Shown here one piece after another: positions 25,992 through 34,875 of a stretch of DNA of 64,000 nt (positions are counted from its first letter, which is position 1; every line of letters begins with the position of its first letter). The stretch is taken from the NCBI RefSeq assembly GCF_018309085.1, contig NZ_CP070502.1, forward strand, positions 434,001 to 498,000, given 5' to 3'. The position numbers were made by a program, and so were the translations under genes. Under the pieces are notes generated by a model that was given only the letters and a program-made list of their open reading frames with translations, had not been told where the DNA came from and did no database searches. The stretch comes from Sporosarcina sp. Marseille-Q4063 (GTDB taxonomy: Bacteria > Bacillota > Bacilli > Bacillales_A > Planococcaceae).

Positions 25992-27512
25992 TTGAGTAGA
26001 TTTGGAAAAATTGCATTCTTATTCGTTCTAATTTTTGTTCTCGCCTCAGATTTTTCTAAAACAGAAGCGCAATCAGAGACAGCAATCATTGATACTGATC
26101 GTCTCAATGTCCGTTCCGGTCCGGGTCTTTCTTACGGCGTGATATCCACGTTAACTAAAAAAGACAAAGTCAGTATATTGTCGTCTCACGGCGATTGGTA
26201 CGAGATAAAATTCAAAGGTAAAAAAGGTTGGATAGCTAAGTGGTACACGATTAACGCTAATGAGAAAAAAGGTGTTTCAACAATCACGTCCCAAGTTAAT
26301 CATTTGAATGTACGAGCCAAGCCTTCTACCTCATCACCCGTACTGAAACAAATGAATACCGGCGACGTTGCTACGAAAACGGGCGAACAAGGTGAATGGA
26401 CAAGCGTTAATGTCAACGGAGTTGAAGGTTGGGTACATACAAACTATATTTCTACTAAGTCTCAAGCCAAAGTAAACAAGTCTAGCAACCCTTCAAAAGA
26501 ACTTAATTATTTTACGGTAGCAGTAAACGGTCTGAATGTTCGCAGTCATGGCGATTTATCATCCAAACGGATTGACCTTATTAAAAAAGGCAGCACATAC
26601 AAAGTTCTCGAAAAAAGCGGAAACTGGGTTAAACTTGAACTTGGCAAAGGAAAAAGCGGATGGGTTTACTCTTTCCACGGTAAACTTTCCACTAAAAAAT
26701 CGAATTATACAGATGTGAAAACAACACCTAAGAACGTTTATATTCTATCAGATGGTACAAACCTTCGTAAAAATGCTTCAACTTCTTCAAAAGTTATCAT
26801 GCGAGCGAACGCAGGCAATCAGTTTCCTATCGTTTCTGAAACAAAAGATTGGTATGGAGTAAAATTACCATCCGGGGAAACTGCATTTGTAGCAGGTTGG
26901 GTTGTTTCTATCAATGACGAACAAGCCGCAAAGACAAAACCAATCAAGAAGAATCGCGTAGCAGGGACTTTAAATGGGTTAACCATTGTCATTGATCCAG
27001 GCCACGGCGGGTTTGACACCGGCACGATAGGCGTCAGTGGAACTTTCGAAAAGAGCGTGACACAACGAACTTCCGAAATGCTAGCGAGCAAGTTAAGATC
27101 TGCTGGTGCAAATGTAATCCTTACACGTAATATGGATACATTCATTTCTCTTCAAAGACGTGTATCAATTAGTCATCAATATGACGCGGACGCTTTTATT
27201 AGTGTTCATTATGACGCTTCAATTGACTCATCAATAAACGGCTTTACAACTTATTATACACACAGTTATCAAAGACAACTCGCGGTGGCGGTGAATAACG
27301 GACTAGGTTCTACCATATCGCTACGCAACCGCGGCGCTCAGCCAGCGAATTATTTAGTTCTACGTGAAAATAGACAAAATGCTATTTTACTAGAACTAGG
27401 ATTTTTATCAAATGCAGTCGAAGAAAGCAACGTCAACAACGAAAGCTTCCGTGAACGAGCTACTCAAGGAATTTATCAAGGACTCATTACATTCTTTGAT
27501 AACCAGTTATAA
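25992..27512 (+). CDS. SH3-domain N-acetylmuramoyl-L-alanine amidase (YrvJ-like)
   Basis: A 506-residue exported wall hydrolase. A signal peptide (cleavage after about residue 25) is followed by four bacterial SH3 repeats, each with an LNVR or TNLRKNAS-type start and a GW motif (about 30-90, 95-155, 170-235, 245-310). A C-terminal Amidase_3 domain (about 325-500) has the zinc ligands in VIDPGHGG, the family Glu, SVHYDAS and the catalytic LLELGFLSN. It cleaves the stem peptide from muramic acid. TTG 25992 lies 9 bases after GGAG; ATG 25983 and 25986 sit too close. Confidence 0.92.
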   Translation: MSRFGKIAFLFVLIFVLASDFSKTEAQSETAIIDTDRLNVRSGPGLSYGVISTLTKKDKVSILSSHGDWYEIKFKGKKGWIAKWYTINANEKKGVSTITSQVNHLNVRAKPSTSSPVLKQMNTGDVATKTGEQGEWTSVNVNGVEGWVHTNYISTKSQAKVNKSSNPSKELNYFTVAVNGLNVRSHGDLSSKRIDLIKKGSTYKVLEKSGNWVKLELGKGKSGWVYSFHGKLSTKKSNYTDVKTTPKNVYILSDGTNLRKNASTSSKVIMRANAGNQFPIVSETKDWYGVKLPSGETAFVAGWVVSINDEQAAKTKPIKKNRVAGTLNGLTIVIDPGHGGFDTGTIGVSGTFEKSVTQRTSEMLASKLRSAGANVILTRNMDTFISLQRRVSISHQYDADAFISVHYDASIDSSINGFTTYYTHSYQRQLAVAVNNGLGSTISLRNRGAQPANYLVLRENRQNAILLELGFLSNAVEESNVNNESFRERATQGIYQGLITFFDNQL

Positions 27513-27519
27513 TAATTAT

Positions 27520-27557
27520 AAAAGTGTACGAGGATAAACTTCCCCGTACACTTTTTA
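27520..27557 (+). terminator. Terminator of the amidase gene
   Basis: AAAAGTGTACGAGGA pairs with TCCCCGTACACTTTT (one mismatch), with a T-rich end. Confidence 0.9.
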
Positions 27558-27565
27558 AATTCGTC

Positions 27566-27632
27566 AAACGACTAATGCTGTCCCCAAACGACCAAAGCAG
27601 CCTTTGAAACGACTAAAGGCCCGCCAAAGCGA
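27566..27632 (+). repeat. Short 20-21 bp periodic array, core AAACGAC(T/C)AA
   Basis: AAACGACTAA, AAACGACCAA and AAACGACTAA start at 27566, 27586 and 27607, with a degenerate AAAGCGAGC at 27626. The period is 19-21 bases. It directly follows the amidase terminator and precedes the convergent dtd gene. Confidence 0.6.
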
Positions 27633-27663
27633 GCCTTTTCAAAAATTTATATAGTTGCTTTAC

Positions 27664-28110
27664 TTATCTATTTCGAGAATCAATAATAATCGTCACTGGT
27701 CCATCATTCACCAAATCAACATCCATCATAGCACCGAAAATACCCGTTTCTACTTTCAAACCTTCCTGTTCAAGCAACTCATTAAAAGTATCCCACAACT
27801 CATCTGCTTGCTCAGGCCGGGCCGCATCAATATAACTTGGGCGTCTTCCTTTTGATGTGTTGGCATACAATGTGAATTGCGACACTGAAAGTATGTCGCC
27901 GCCTACTTCAAGAATAGAATGATTCATCTTTCCTTCATCATCTTCCCATAATCGAAGGTTTGCAACCTTACCCGCAATGTATGTTGCATCTTCTAACGTA
28001 TCGTCGTGTGTGATTCCAACGAGAAGCACGTATCCTTTTTCAATTGACCCGGTGACTTCCCCGTCTACTTTGACGGAAGCCGGGCCAGTTCGTTGCAAAA
28101 CAACCCTCAT
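27664..28110 (-). CDS. dtd: D-aminoacyl-tRNA deacylase
   Basis: A 148-residue DTD1-type hydrolase that removes D-amino acids (and Gly) wrongly attached to tRNA. The family signature [20 protein letters not shown] and the cis-Gly-Pro motif near the end (NDGPVTIII) are intact. Length matches the family. It lies 18 bases after relA, in the usual Bacillus relA-dtd order, and is probably cotranscribed with it. Confidence 0.95.
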   Translation of the reverse strand: MRVVLQRTGPASVKVDGEVTGSIEKGYVLLVGITHDDTLEDATYIAGKVANLRLWEDDEGKMNHSILEVGGDILSVSQFTLYANTSKGRRPSYIDAARPEQADELWDTFNELLEQEGLKVETGIFGAMMDVDLVNDGPVTIIIDSRNR

Positions 28111-28128
28111 CTAGTACCCCATCCTAAC

Positions 28129-30327
28129 TTAATTAATAACACGTTCAACAGAATATATATCAGGAACTTGTTTAATTCGATCCACAATTCGATGCAAATG
28201 TGCGATATTCGTAATTTTTATCGTCATATTGATTTTTGCAATGCTTTCTCGATCTGCTTTTCCACTTACCGCAACGATCGGCGTTTTTGTTTCCGCTACA
28301 ACCATCATGACTTCATTGAGCAAACCTTGGCGATCGAAAGCCGAAATTTCAATATCCACTTGAAACTCTTTTCTTTCTTCCGCATGCTCTACAGCCCACT
28401 CAACTTCAATAATCCGGTCGGAATCTTCATCAGCGATAATGTTCGGACAATCCGTACGGTGAACAGAAACGCCCCGTCCTTTTGTTATGAACCCCGTAAT
28501 GTCATCTCCTGGAACTGGATTGCAACATTTTGATAAGCGGATCAATAAATTATCGATTCCTTTAACAATGACACCCGATTCAGTAGTCTGCTTCTTTTGA
28601 GCCGTATTTTGTATGTCCGTGACAATTTTATTGATTGTATTTTGTTCTTGGCGTTCTTTTCTCAATTTTTCCGACAAACGATTGACGACCTGCTCAGCGG
28701 TAATTCCATTAAATCCAACCGCTGCACACATATCTTCTTCGGAAGCAAAATTGAATTTATCGCAAACGCGTTCGATATTTTGAGTAGATAAAACCTCTTT
28801 AACAATAAAGTCTTGCGCTCTTATTTCTTTTTCGATTAAGTCTCGACCTTTAACAACATTTTCTGCACGGAGTTGTTTCTTAAAGTATTGACGAATTTTA
28901 TTTTTCGCCTGAGATGAATTAGCTATTTTCAACCAATCGCGGCTTGGTCCGAATGACTGTTTAGAGGTTAATATTTCGATAATATCCCCTGTATGCAGTT
29001 CAGTATCAAGAGGCACCATTTTACCGTTCACTTTAGCGCCAATGGTCCTGTTACCGATTTCTGAGTGAACGCGATAGGCAAAGTCGATCGGCACCGATCC
29101 TGCCGGGAGTTCCAATACATCACTTTGTGGTGTGAATACATAAATCATGTCGGAAAATAAATCGAATTTTAAGGATTCCATAAATTCTTCCGCATCCGAA
29201 GATTCGTTTTGAAATTCAAGTATTTCTCTGAACCATGTCAATTTGGAATCGAGATCTTTCGCGTCATTGGAAAGAGATTTACCTTCTTTATATGCCCAGT
29301 GAGCGGCAACCCCGTACTCAGCGATTTTATGCATTTCTGCAGTTCGAATTTGCACTTCTAGAGGATCTCCGCCCGGTCCAACAACTGTTGTATGAAGCGA
29401 CTGATATAAATTTTGTTTGGGCATCGCAATATAATCTTTGAATCTACCTGGCATCGGCTTCCAAAGTGTATGAATAATTCCTAGGACCGCATAGAAATCT
29501 TTTATACTTGAAACGATTATTCGAACAGCAAGTAAATCGTAAATTTCATTAAACTCTTTTCCTTGAATAACCATTTTACGATAAATGGAATATAAATGTT
29601 TTGGACGACCCGAAAGATCGGATTCGATATTCATATTGCCGATTTCACTTTTAATTTGACTCATTATATCAGCTAAATAATCTTCCCGCTCCGCACGTTT
29701 CCGGTTCATCAAGTTGACAATCCGATAATATTGTTGCGGTTTTAAATAACGAAGCGCAATGTCTTCAAGCTCCCATTTAATCGCAGAAATACCGAGTCTA
29801 TGCGCTAATGGTGCAAAAATCTCTAGCGTTTCAGCCGCAACTCGGCGTTGTTTTTCCGGTGCTACATGTTTTAAGGTACGCATATTATGTAAACGATCAG
29901 CAAGTTTAATCAGAATGACCCGTATGTCCTGCGCCATTGCGATGAACATTTTCCGATGATTCTCGGCTTGTTTTTCTTCTTTGGATTTAAATTTCAGTTT
30001 TTCAAGTTTCGTCACACCGTCAACAAGCATGGCGACTTCTTCCCCGAATTCACGAATAATATCTTCACGGGCAATGTCAGTATCTTCGACGACATCATGA
30101 AGAAACCCAGCGGCAACCGTTGATGGGTCCATCTCCAATTCAGCGAGAATCCCGGCAACTTGAATTGGGTGGAGAATATAAGCTTCGCCTGAGCTTCTAA
30201 ATTGTCCTTCATGGGCAGATTTCGACGCTTCGTACGCTTTTTTTACAAAGTTCACATGCTCTTCATTCATGTATGAAGAAACAAGTTCAAATATTTCTTC
30301 TGCCGTCATGTCACGATCTTTCGCCAT
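28129..30327 (-). CDS. relA: Bifunctional (p)ppGpp synthetase/hydrolase
   Basis: A 732-residue Rel protein. The HD hydrolase motif HDVVEDTD is at about residues 76-83 and the synthetase region includes YEGSLYQ-like KQNLYQSLHTTV and EYGVAAHWAYKEG. A TGS domain (about 388-448), a zinc-finger-like CCNPVPGDDITGF and a C-terminal ACT domain complete it. The intact HD motif means it can also hydrolyse ppGpp. It controls the stringent response from the ribosome. Start ATG 30327 follows GGAGGAG. It is preceded by apt and recJ with a terminator between. Confidence 0.96.
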   Translation of the reverse strand: MAKDRDMTAEEIFELVSSYMNEEHVNFVKKAYEASKSAHEGQFRSSGEAYILHPIQVAGILAELEMDPSTVAAGFLHDVVEDTDIAREDIIREFGEEVAMLVDGVTKLEKLKFKSKEEKQAENHRKMFIAMAQDIRVILIKLADRLHNMRTLKHVAPEKQRRVAAETLEIFAPLAHRLGISAIKWELEDIALRYLKPQQYYRIVNLMNRKRAEREDYLADIMSQIKSEIGNMNIESDLSGRPKHLYSIYRKMVIQGKEFNEIYDLLAVRIIVSSIKDFYAVLGIIHTLWKPMPGRFKDYIAMPKQNLYQSLHTTVVGPGGDPLEVQIRTAEMHKIAEYGVAAHWAYKEGKSLSNDAKDLDSKLTWFREILEFQNESSDAEEFMESLKFDLFSDMIYVFTPQSDVLELPAGSVPIDFAYRVHSEIGNRTIGAKVNGKMVPLDTELHTGDIIEILTSKQSFGPSRDWLKIANSSQAKNKIRQYFKKQLRAENVVKGRDLIEKEIRAQDFIVKEVLSTQNIERVCDKFNFASEEDMCAAVGFNGITAEQVVNRLSEKLRKERQEQNTINKIVTDIQNTAQKKQTTESGVIVKGIDNLLIRLSKCCNPVPGDDITGFITKGRGVSVHRTDCPNIIADEDSDRIIEVEWAVEHAEERKEFQVDIEISAFDRQGLLNEVMMVVAETKTPIVAVSGKADRESIAKINMTIKITNIAHLHRIVDRIKQVPDIYSVERVIN

Positions 30328-30471
30328 AATAATACTCCTCCAAATAGATCAGCAATGAGAGCTAAAAAAGGTAACAACATTCCTGCTCCATTCCTACATA
30401 GTACGAAAAAATGATAATACTCTTATTGTATGTATAAATGCTTGCATTTGTAAAGCAGGGCGTACAGAAAA

Positions 30472-30497
30472 ATCCCCCGCAACCTGAGCGGAGGACC
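30472..30497 (-). terminator. Terminator after apt
   Basis: TCCTCCGC pairs with GCGGGGGA on the minus strand, followed by TTTTT. Confidence 0.8.
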
Positions 30498-30501
30498 TCT
30501 A

Positions 30502-31014
30502 TTAGTACGTCATTAGCGCACGCATGTCATATCCAGAAAGTTTTTCACGACCATTTAAATAAGACAATTCTATCAAAAATGCACAACCCGCTACAACGCC
30601 GCCTAGTTTTTCAACTAACTCGATTGTTGCACCGATTGTTCCGCCTGTAGCAAGTAAATCATCCACTATAAGGACGCGCTGACCTGGTTTAATAGCGTCG
30701 CTGTGAATCGTTAATGTATCTGTTCCGTATTCCAAATCGTAATTGACACTTATTGTTTCACGCGGCAATTTACCTGGCTTACGCACAGGCGCAAATCCAA
30801 TTTCGAGCGCATAAGCCACGGGACACCCAATGATAAATCCTCGTGCTTCAGGCCCTACAATAATATCTGTTTCGACTTCTTTTGCAAATTTCACTATTTC
30901 GTCTGTAGCAAATTTATATGCCTCGCCATTATCCATAATTGTTGTGATATCTTTAAAACTGATACCTTCTTTAGGATAATTTGGGACAACTGTTACATAA
31001 TCTTTTAAATTCAT
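30502..31014 (-). CDS. apt: Adenine phosphoribosyltransferase
   Basis: A 170-residue purine-salvage enzyme that joins adenine and PRPP to give AMP. The PRPP loop [13 protein letters not shown] is at about residues 119-131, and the family N-terminus [15 protein letters not shown] and VGPEARGFI are present. Length matches Bacillus Apt. Its start overlaps the end of recJ by four bases (ATGA), so the two are translationally coupled, as in many Bacilli. Confidence 0.96.
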   Translation of the reverse strand: MNLKDYVTVVPNYPKEGISFKDITTIMDNGEAYKFATDEIVKFAKEVETDIIVGPEARGFIIGCPVAYALEIGFAPVRKPGKLPRETISVNYDLEYGTDTLTIHSDAIKPGQRVLIVDDLLATGGTIGATIELVEKLGGVVAGCAFLIELSYLNGREKLSGYDMRALMTY

Positions 31015-33365
31015 GAGTGAATTTCCTCCCCGACATTTGTGCCGCTACGTATTGTATCGAACCATGATTTCAATTCCATATAAGGTGCATAAAGCAACCG
31101 TTCTTCGAGTTCCATTTGACTCTTTCTCTCTATATAAGCGGGCGCTTCTTTTAAATCACGCTTTTCGGTCGTCTCAGCAATGGATATTAGTCCATCCTTA
31201 ATAGTAACAAATCCTAGTTCAGAAAACACCTTTGACATGAAATTAATTGAATCATTTCTCCAACCTTTATGTTTTGCAAGTTTTTCACCGTTTAGTACAA
31301 AGTCGAAGTTTCCACGGCTTTTAATGAAACTATAATACCAGCCAAATTGCTCACGACTCGGTAACCCATCAAAATAACGCGATTCAGGAACATGGAAGTG
31401 CGCATAAATCCGTTCTGGAATGTATTCCTTAACGATTTCTTCTAAAAGCGAGACATTTGTCGGTATATCCAACAATACAATATTCGTTGCCTTTGATGCT
31501 ACCTCTTCCCCGTAAAGATGAATCGGATTGCCGTTCAATACAGGTCGAAATTGTTCAATGGTATTTTTCTGAAACGCAATATAAGTAGTATTGACCATTG
31601 GAATTGTATGTAACCACCTTGATGCTTCTCGAATTCCCCGCAGATCAAATAGTTGCCATTCATCGGATAAAATATCACGAACGAGTAGCTGCGGTTTTTT
31701 ATTGCCATTCCATTCATTCACCTGTAAATCACCGACAACAGATAATTTTACATTCGGCGTAATTTGATCTGCGATGTCACCAATTCCAAAACCGATTGTA
31801 TCGAGCGACAATCCTCCGTCGGTCAAGTCAAGTTTCATATGATTTTTTGCCGCTCCGATTTTTCTGACAGAACCGGCAATTAAATCTTCAAATAAGTAGG
31901 TCGGTTTTTCAAAACCCATTCCGAATGGACGGAGTAACTCTAATTTCTCGAGAGTTGGTACATCGATTTCGTCTAAGGTTAACGGAACATCAATTGAAAG
32001 TTTTGGTATGAGTTGTTCCTTGCTCAAAACCGATTCAGCTTGACGATTTAAATTTTCACGGAGTAAAGAAAGATTTTCAATAGTTACAGTCATTCCAGCA
32101 GCCATTGGGTGTCCGCCATATCCAGCGAGAATATGTGCATTCTCAGTTAGTTCTTCGTACATATTGAAACCATCGATGCTTCGTGCTGATCCTTTTGCAA
32201 TGCCAGCCTCTGAATCTATCGATAGAACAATTGATGGACGATAATATTTTTCGGTTAATCGTGAAGCGACAATTCCTACAACGCCTGAATTCCAATTTTC
32301 TTTCGCGATGACAAAAACTTTTGGAATTTCATTGCCGTACATTTCTGAAATGATTGCTTCAGCCTCTTTTGTAATCGTGGATACAAGAGCTTGTCTTTCT
32401 TTATTTAAAGAATCTAATTTTTCAGCGAGTCCCGTTGCAACCCCAACATCATCAGTTTTCAATAAATCCACTGCAGGTGATGCGTCACCAAGTCGTCCGA
32501 CCGCATTTAGTCGTGGACCGATCATAAAACCGATTGTCTCTTCCGTGAGTTGAGATTGTTCCGTCCCGGCGATTTTTGTCAACGCTTGTATAGCAGGTTT
32601 TCTGGATGAGCGAAGACGTCTTATGCCTTCTTTCACAAAATATCTGTTCTCTCCTCTTAAAGGCACTAGGTCGGCAACCGTGCCAATCGCAACAAATTCC
32701 AATAAATCATAAGGAATTTCATCGAGCAGCGCACAAGCAAGTTTAAATGCAACTCCTACCCCTGCAAGATCTGTAAATGGATAATTCCCATTTGGATGAC
32801 GTGGATGAATAATTGCATCCGCGTCCGGCCATGTTTCACCAGCTTCATGATGGTCTGTAATTATGACCTTCATACCTAGTGTCTTTGCAAATGCGACTTC
32901 ATCAATACCAGAGACACCGTTATCTACCGTAACAATAACAGAAGCACCTTTATTGTATATTTCTTGGAATAAATCCTTATGCGGTCCGTACCCATGTTCA
33001 AATCGATCTGGGATCACAAAAAACACATCCGCCCCCAGTTGTTCTAGAGCCGTTGACAATACAGCGATACTAGTCACTCCGTCGGCGTCGTAATCTCCAT
33101 AGATCGCAATCTTTTCTTTATGTTCAATCGCATTTTTAAGAATTGTAACTGCGTTTTCCATGTCATTCATCAAATATGGGTCGTGCATAGACGATTCATC
33201 CATATGTAAAAATAATTTTGCTTCTTCCGGATCAGTAATTCCTCTAGAGGCAAGTATTTTTGCATGCACTGTCGGAATCGCTAATGCAGATGACAGTTTT
33301 TCAACAACAGTTTCATCTGGACGTTCAATCATCCATTTATTTTTTGATTCAATCAACACTTTCAC
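31011..33365 (-). CDS. recJ: Single-stranded-DNA-specific exonuclease RecJ
   Basis: A 784-residue DHH-family 5'-3' exonuclease for repair and recombination. Motifs [12 protein letters not shown] (about 80-91) and the DHH motif in [11 protein letters not shown] (about 159-167) supply the metal ligands. DHHA1 ([10 protein letters not shown], about 424-433) and an OB domain follow. The C-terminal extension typical of Bacillus RecJ is present (about 565-784). First gene of the recJ-apt pair. No defect is seen. Confidence 0.95.
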   Translation of the reverse strand: MKVLIESKNKWMIERPDETVVEKLSSALAIPTVHAKILASRGITDPEEAKLFLHMDESSMHDPYLMNDMENAVTILKNAIEHKEKIAIYGDYDADGVTSIAVLSTALEQLGADVFFVIPDRFEHGYGPHKDLFQEIYNKGASVIVTVDNGVSGIDEVAFAKTLGMKVIITDHHEAGETWPDADAIIHPRHPNGNYPFTDLAGVGVAFKLACALLDEIPYDLLEFVAIGTVADLVPLRGENRYFVKEGIRRLRSSRKPAIQALTKIAGTEQSQLTEETIGFMIGPRLNAVGRLGDASPAVDLLKTDDVGVATGLAEKLDSLNKERQALVSTITKEAEAIISEMYGNEIPKVFVIAKENWNSGVVGIVASRLTEKYYRPSIVLSIDSEAGIAKGSARSIDGFNMYEELTENAHILAGYGGHPMAAGMTVTIENLSLLRENLNRQAESVLSKEQLIPKLSIDVPLTLDEIDVPTLEKLELLRPFGMGFEKPTYLFEDLIAGSVRKIGAAKNHMKLDLTDGGLSLDTIGFGIGDIADQITPNVKLSVVGDLQVNEWNGNKKPQLLVRDILSDEWQLFDLRGIREASRWLHTIPMVNTTYIAFQKNTIEQFRPVLNGNPIHLYGEEVASKATNIVLLDIPTNVSLLEEIVKEYIPERIYAHFHVPESRYFDGLPSREQFGWYYSFIKSRGNFDFVLNGEKLAKHKGWRNDSINFMSKVFSELGFVTIKDGLISIAETTEKRDLKEAPAYIERKSQMELEERLLYAPYMELKSWFDTIRSGTNVGEEIHS

Positions 33366-33530
33366 ATCCTTAACTCTATTATAACGGATGATAGTGTTTG
33401 TGAGTAATTTTTTGGTTGGATTAGTAGTTAGAATTAGTGTTATTCAATAAAAAAGTGACAAACGTTAAAGCTTACGGATTTAGTGCCGACTGCATTCTAC
33501 AATTACAGTTTTCAAAAAAATCCTCATTAA

Positions 33531-33692
33531 TCACGCTTCGGCGCTGGTGGATGCCTCCCGCAATAAGCCAGGTAGAAAACCACTACCTTTATCAAAGCCT
33601 GTATAATTTCTGCAAGGTGCACAGAAAATATACAAACCGAACCCTTCGCTGTTCGGTTGGCTACCACTTGCAAGGCGCCTACGCTGGTTTAC
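33531..33692. repeat. Structured intergenic element C
   Basis: A GC-richer block with at least two clear hairpins: AGGTAG/CTACCT (33570-33588) and AACCGAAC/GTTCGGTT (33635-33658). The direct words TGCAAGG (33611 and 33669) and GCGC..ACGCTGG near its ends are also present. It could be a dispersed element or a structured RNA. I see only one copy in this window. Confidence 0.45.
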
Positions 33693-33861
33693 AATAACTA
33701 GATTGTTGACGTTTCTTGTTGAATACAGATTCAATTTCTTAATAATGGTTATATCGAGAGCTATTTGAACAAAAGTTATTCTTTAAACACTCTTTTCATT
33801 GTAAATAGATAATTGAATTGATAGATAATATTTAATAAACTACCCCGTATAGTGAAAAGTA

Positions 33862-33951
33862 GTTGATTGGAGTGGAGGGCGGCGACTCCAGCGGAATCAG
33901 CGAAGTGCGAAAGAGAAGTTCACTCTTTCCTGGCCCGCAACGGAAATCAAT
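33862..33951 (+). repeat. Dispersed repeat family A, copy 3
   Basis: Starts GTTGATTGGAGTGGAGGGC and ends CGGAAATCAA. The GTTGATT/AATCAA ends are inverted repeats of each other. The middle is shorter than in the copy at 47,738. Confidence 0.65.
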
Positions 33952-34003
33952 GACAATGTTCAGCTACTCTTATTCTTTAGACAGCGATTTACAAACAAAT
34001 AAA

Positions 34004-34042
34004 AAGTATGGAAGGAACTTCTGAAATTCCTTCCATACTTTT
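34004..34042 (-). terminator. Terminator of lapA
   Basis: A perfect 14-bp stem, AAGTATGGAAGGAA with TTCCTTCCATACTT; the T run is on the minus strand. Confidence 0.92.
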
Positions 34043-34053
34043 ATTTTTGACTT

Positions 34054-34389
34054 TTAGTCAATTTCTTTAACTTCATCAGGATCCATGGCAGGTACTAGTT
34101 TTTGCAACTCCATGATTTGATTTTGCTGTGCTGCGATTGTTAATTCTTTTGCATTCATTTCTCTTAATAATTCCTTGATGCGGTGTTTCGCGAGAACAGA
34201 TCGGAACATCGCAACAATTCCACTGATTGCTGCACCTAGTAGTGCCGAACATAAAATAATAAGTACGAGTGGCCATTCAGATGTGCCGAATGCATAATTT
34301 ACTGGAACTGAATCAACATTCAATACTGAAAAGATCGCGATAATAATAGCAAATAAAAGTCCGAGTAGCCATGTCCATTGAAATTTCAT
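34054..34389 (-). CDS. LapA-domain membrane protein
   Basis: A 111-residue protein with two membrane helices (about 1-25 and 40-62) separated by VLNVDSVPVNYAFG, then a soluble helical tail (KELTIAAQQNQIMELQKL). This is the LapA/DUF1049 pattern, associated with lipopolysaccharide assembly in Gram-negatives but of unknown function in Bacilli. ATG 34389 has AAAGGGGAA upstream. The frame is open further upstream through a terminator, so the longer start is rejected. Confidence 0.8.
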   Translation of the reverse strand: MKFQWTWLLGLLFAIIIAIFSVLNVDSVPVNYAFGTSEWPLVLIILCSALLGAAISGIVAMFRSVLAKHRIKELLREMNAKELTIAAQQNQIMELQKLVPAMDPDEVKEID

Positions 34390-34410
34390 AAAAGATTCCC
34401 CTTTCCATCC

Positions 34411-34442
34411 AAAAACAGGATATAAATGAGTATACCCTGTTT
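34411..34442 (-). terminator. Terminator upstream of lapA
   Basis: AAACAGGATATA pairs with TATACCCTGTTT (one mismatch), with T5 on the minus strand. It shares CCAAAAACAGGATATA with the terminator at 34,821, so one was probably copied from the other. Confidence 0.75.
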
Positions 34443-34501
34443 CCCTTGATTCTGAAACCATTTATATATCATGTTATTTTGATTTCATCATTATTCAAAT
34501 G

Positions 34502-34795
34502 CTAACTAAGTAAACTGCCAAAAAATATGATGAAAATTAATACGCCTGAAAAGATTAGACTAAAAACAATAGTGAAGAGACTTCTTGTTCCTGCCTTCCA
34601 TCCATCAACGTCTTTTAAACCGATAAGCCCCAGAAAAAATGCTATGGACGTTATGACTAAAACAATTTTCAAAGGATGAAACCCCATGATTTTTGAAAAA
34701 GCACCAATTAAACTCGGTGATAATGTCGCAATAAAAAATAAGGGAATACAAAATAATGCTATTAAAAAGGACCACAAATTAATATTAATTTTCAT
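34502..34795 (-). CDS. Small hydrophobic membrane protein, function unknown
   Basis: A 97-residue protein with three membrane helices (about 5-30, 42-60 and 72-95) and a short cytosolic loop GLKDVDGWKAGTRS. I do not recognise a family. ATG 34795 follows GGGGAGAG. It lies between the secDF terminator and lapA, each with its own terminator, so the two small membrane proteins are probably expressed separately. Confidence 0.65.
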   Translation of the reverse strand: MKININLWSFLIALFCIPLFFIATLSPSLIGAFSKIMGFHPLKIVLVITSIAFFLGLIGLKDVDGWKAGTRSLFTIVFSLIFSGVLIFIIFFGSLLS

Positions 34796-34820
34796 AAATA
34801 TCTCTCCCCAATTTTGGCAT

Positions 34821-34855
34821 CCAAAAACAGGATATACATTGTGTATATCCTGTTT
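34821..34855 (-). terminator. Terminator of secDF
   Basis: A perfect 14-bp stem, AAACAGGATATACA with TGTATATCCTGTTT, then TTTTT on the minus strand. Confidence 0.92.
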
Positions 34856-34875
34856 CTGATTAAGATGGGATTAAT

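Larger units (their letters stand above)
33366..34003. other. Gene-free gap between recJ and lapA, filled by repeats
   Basis: About 640 bases without a supported gene. It holds structured element C (33531-33692) and a copy of repeat family A (33862-33951). Apparent open frames over element C have no ribosome site and fall wholly inside the repeat, so they are not called. The rest is A/T-rich sequence in which I see nothing more. Confidence 0.7.

Noticed and set aside
33437..33734. Two overlapping open frames on opposite strands
   Set aside because: Both lie over structured element C and have no ribosome site or recognisable sequence.
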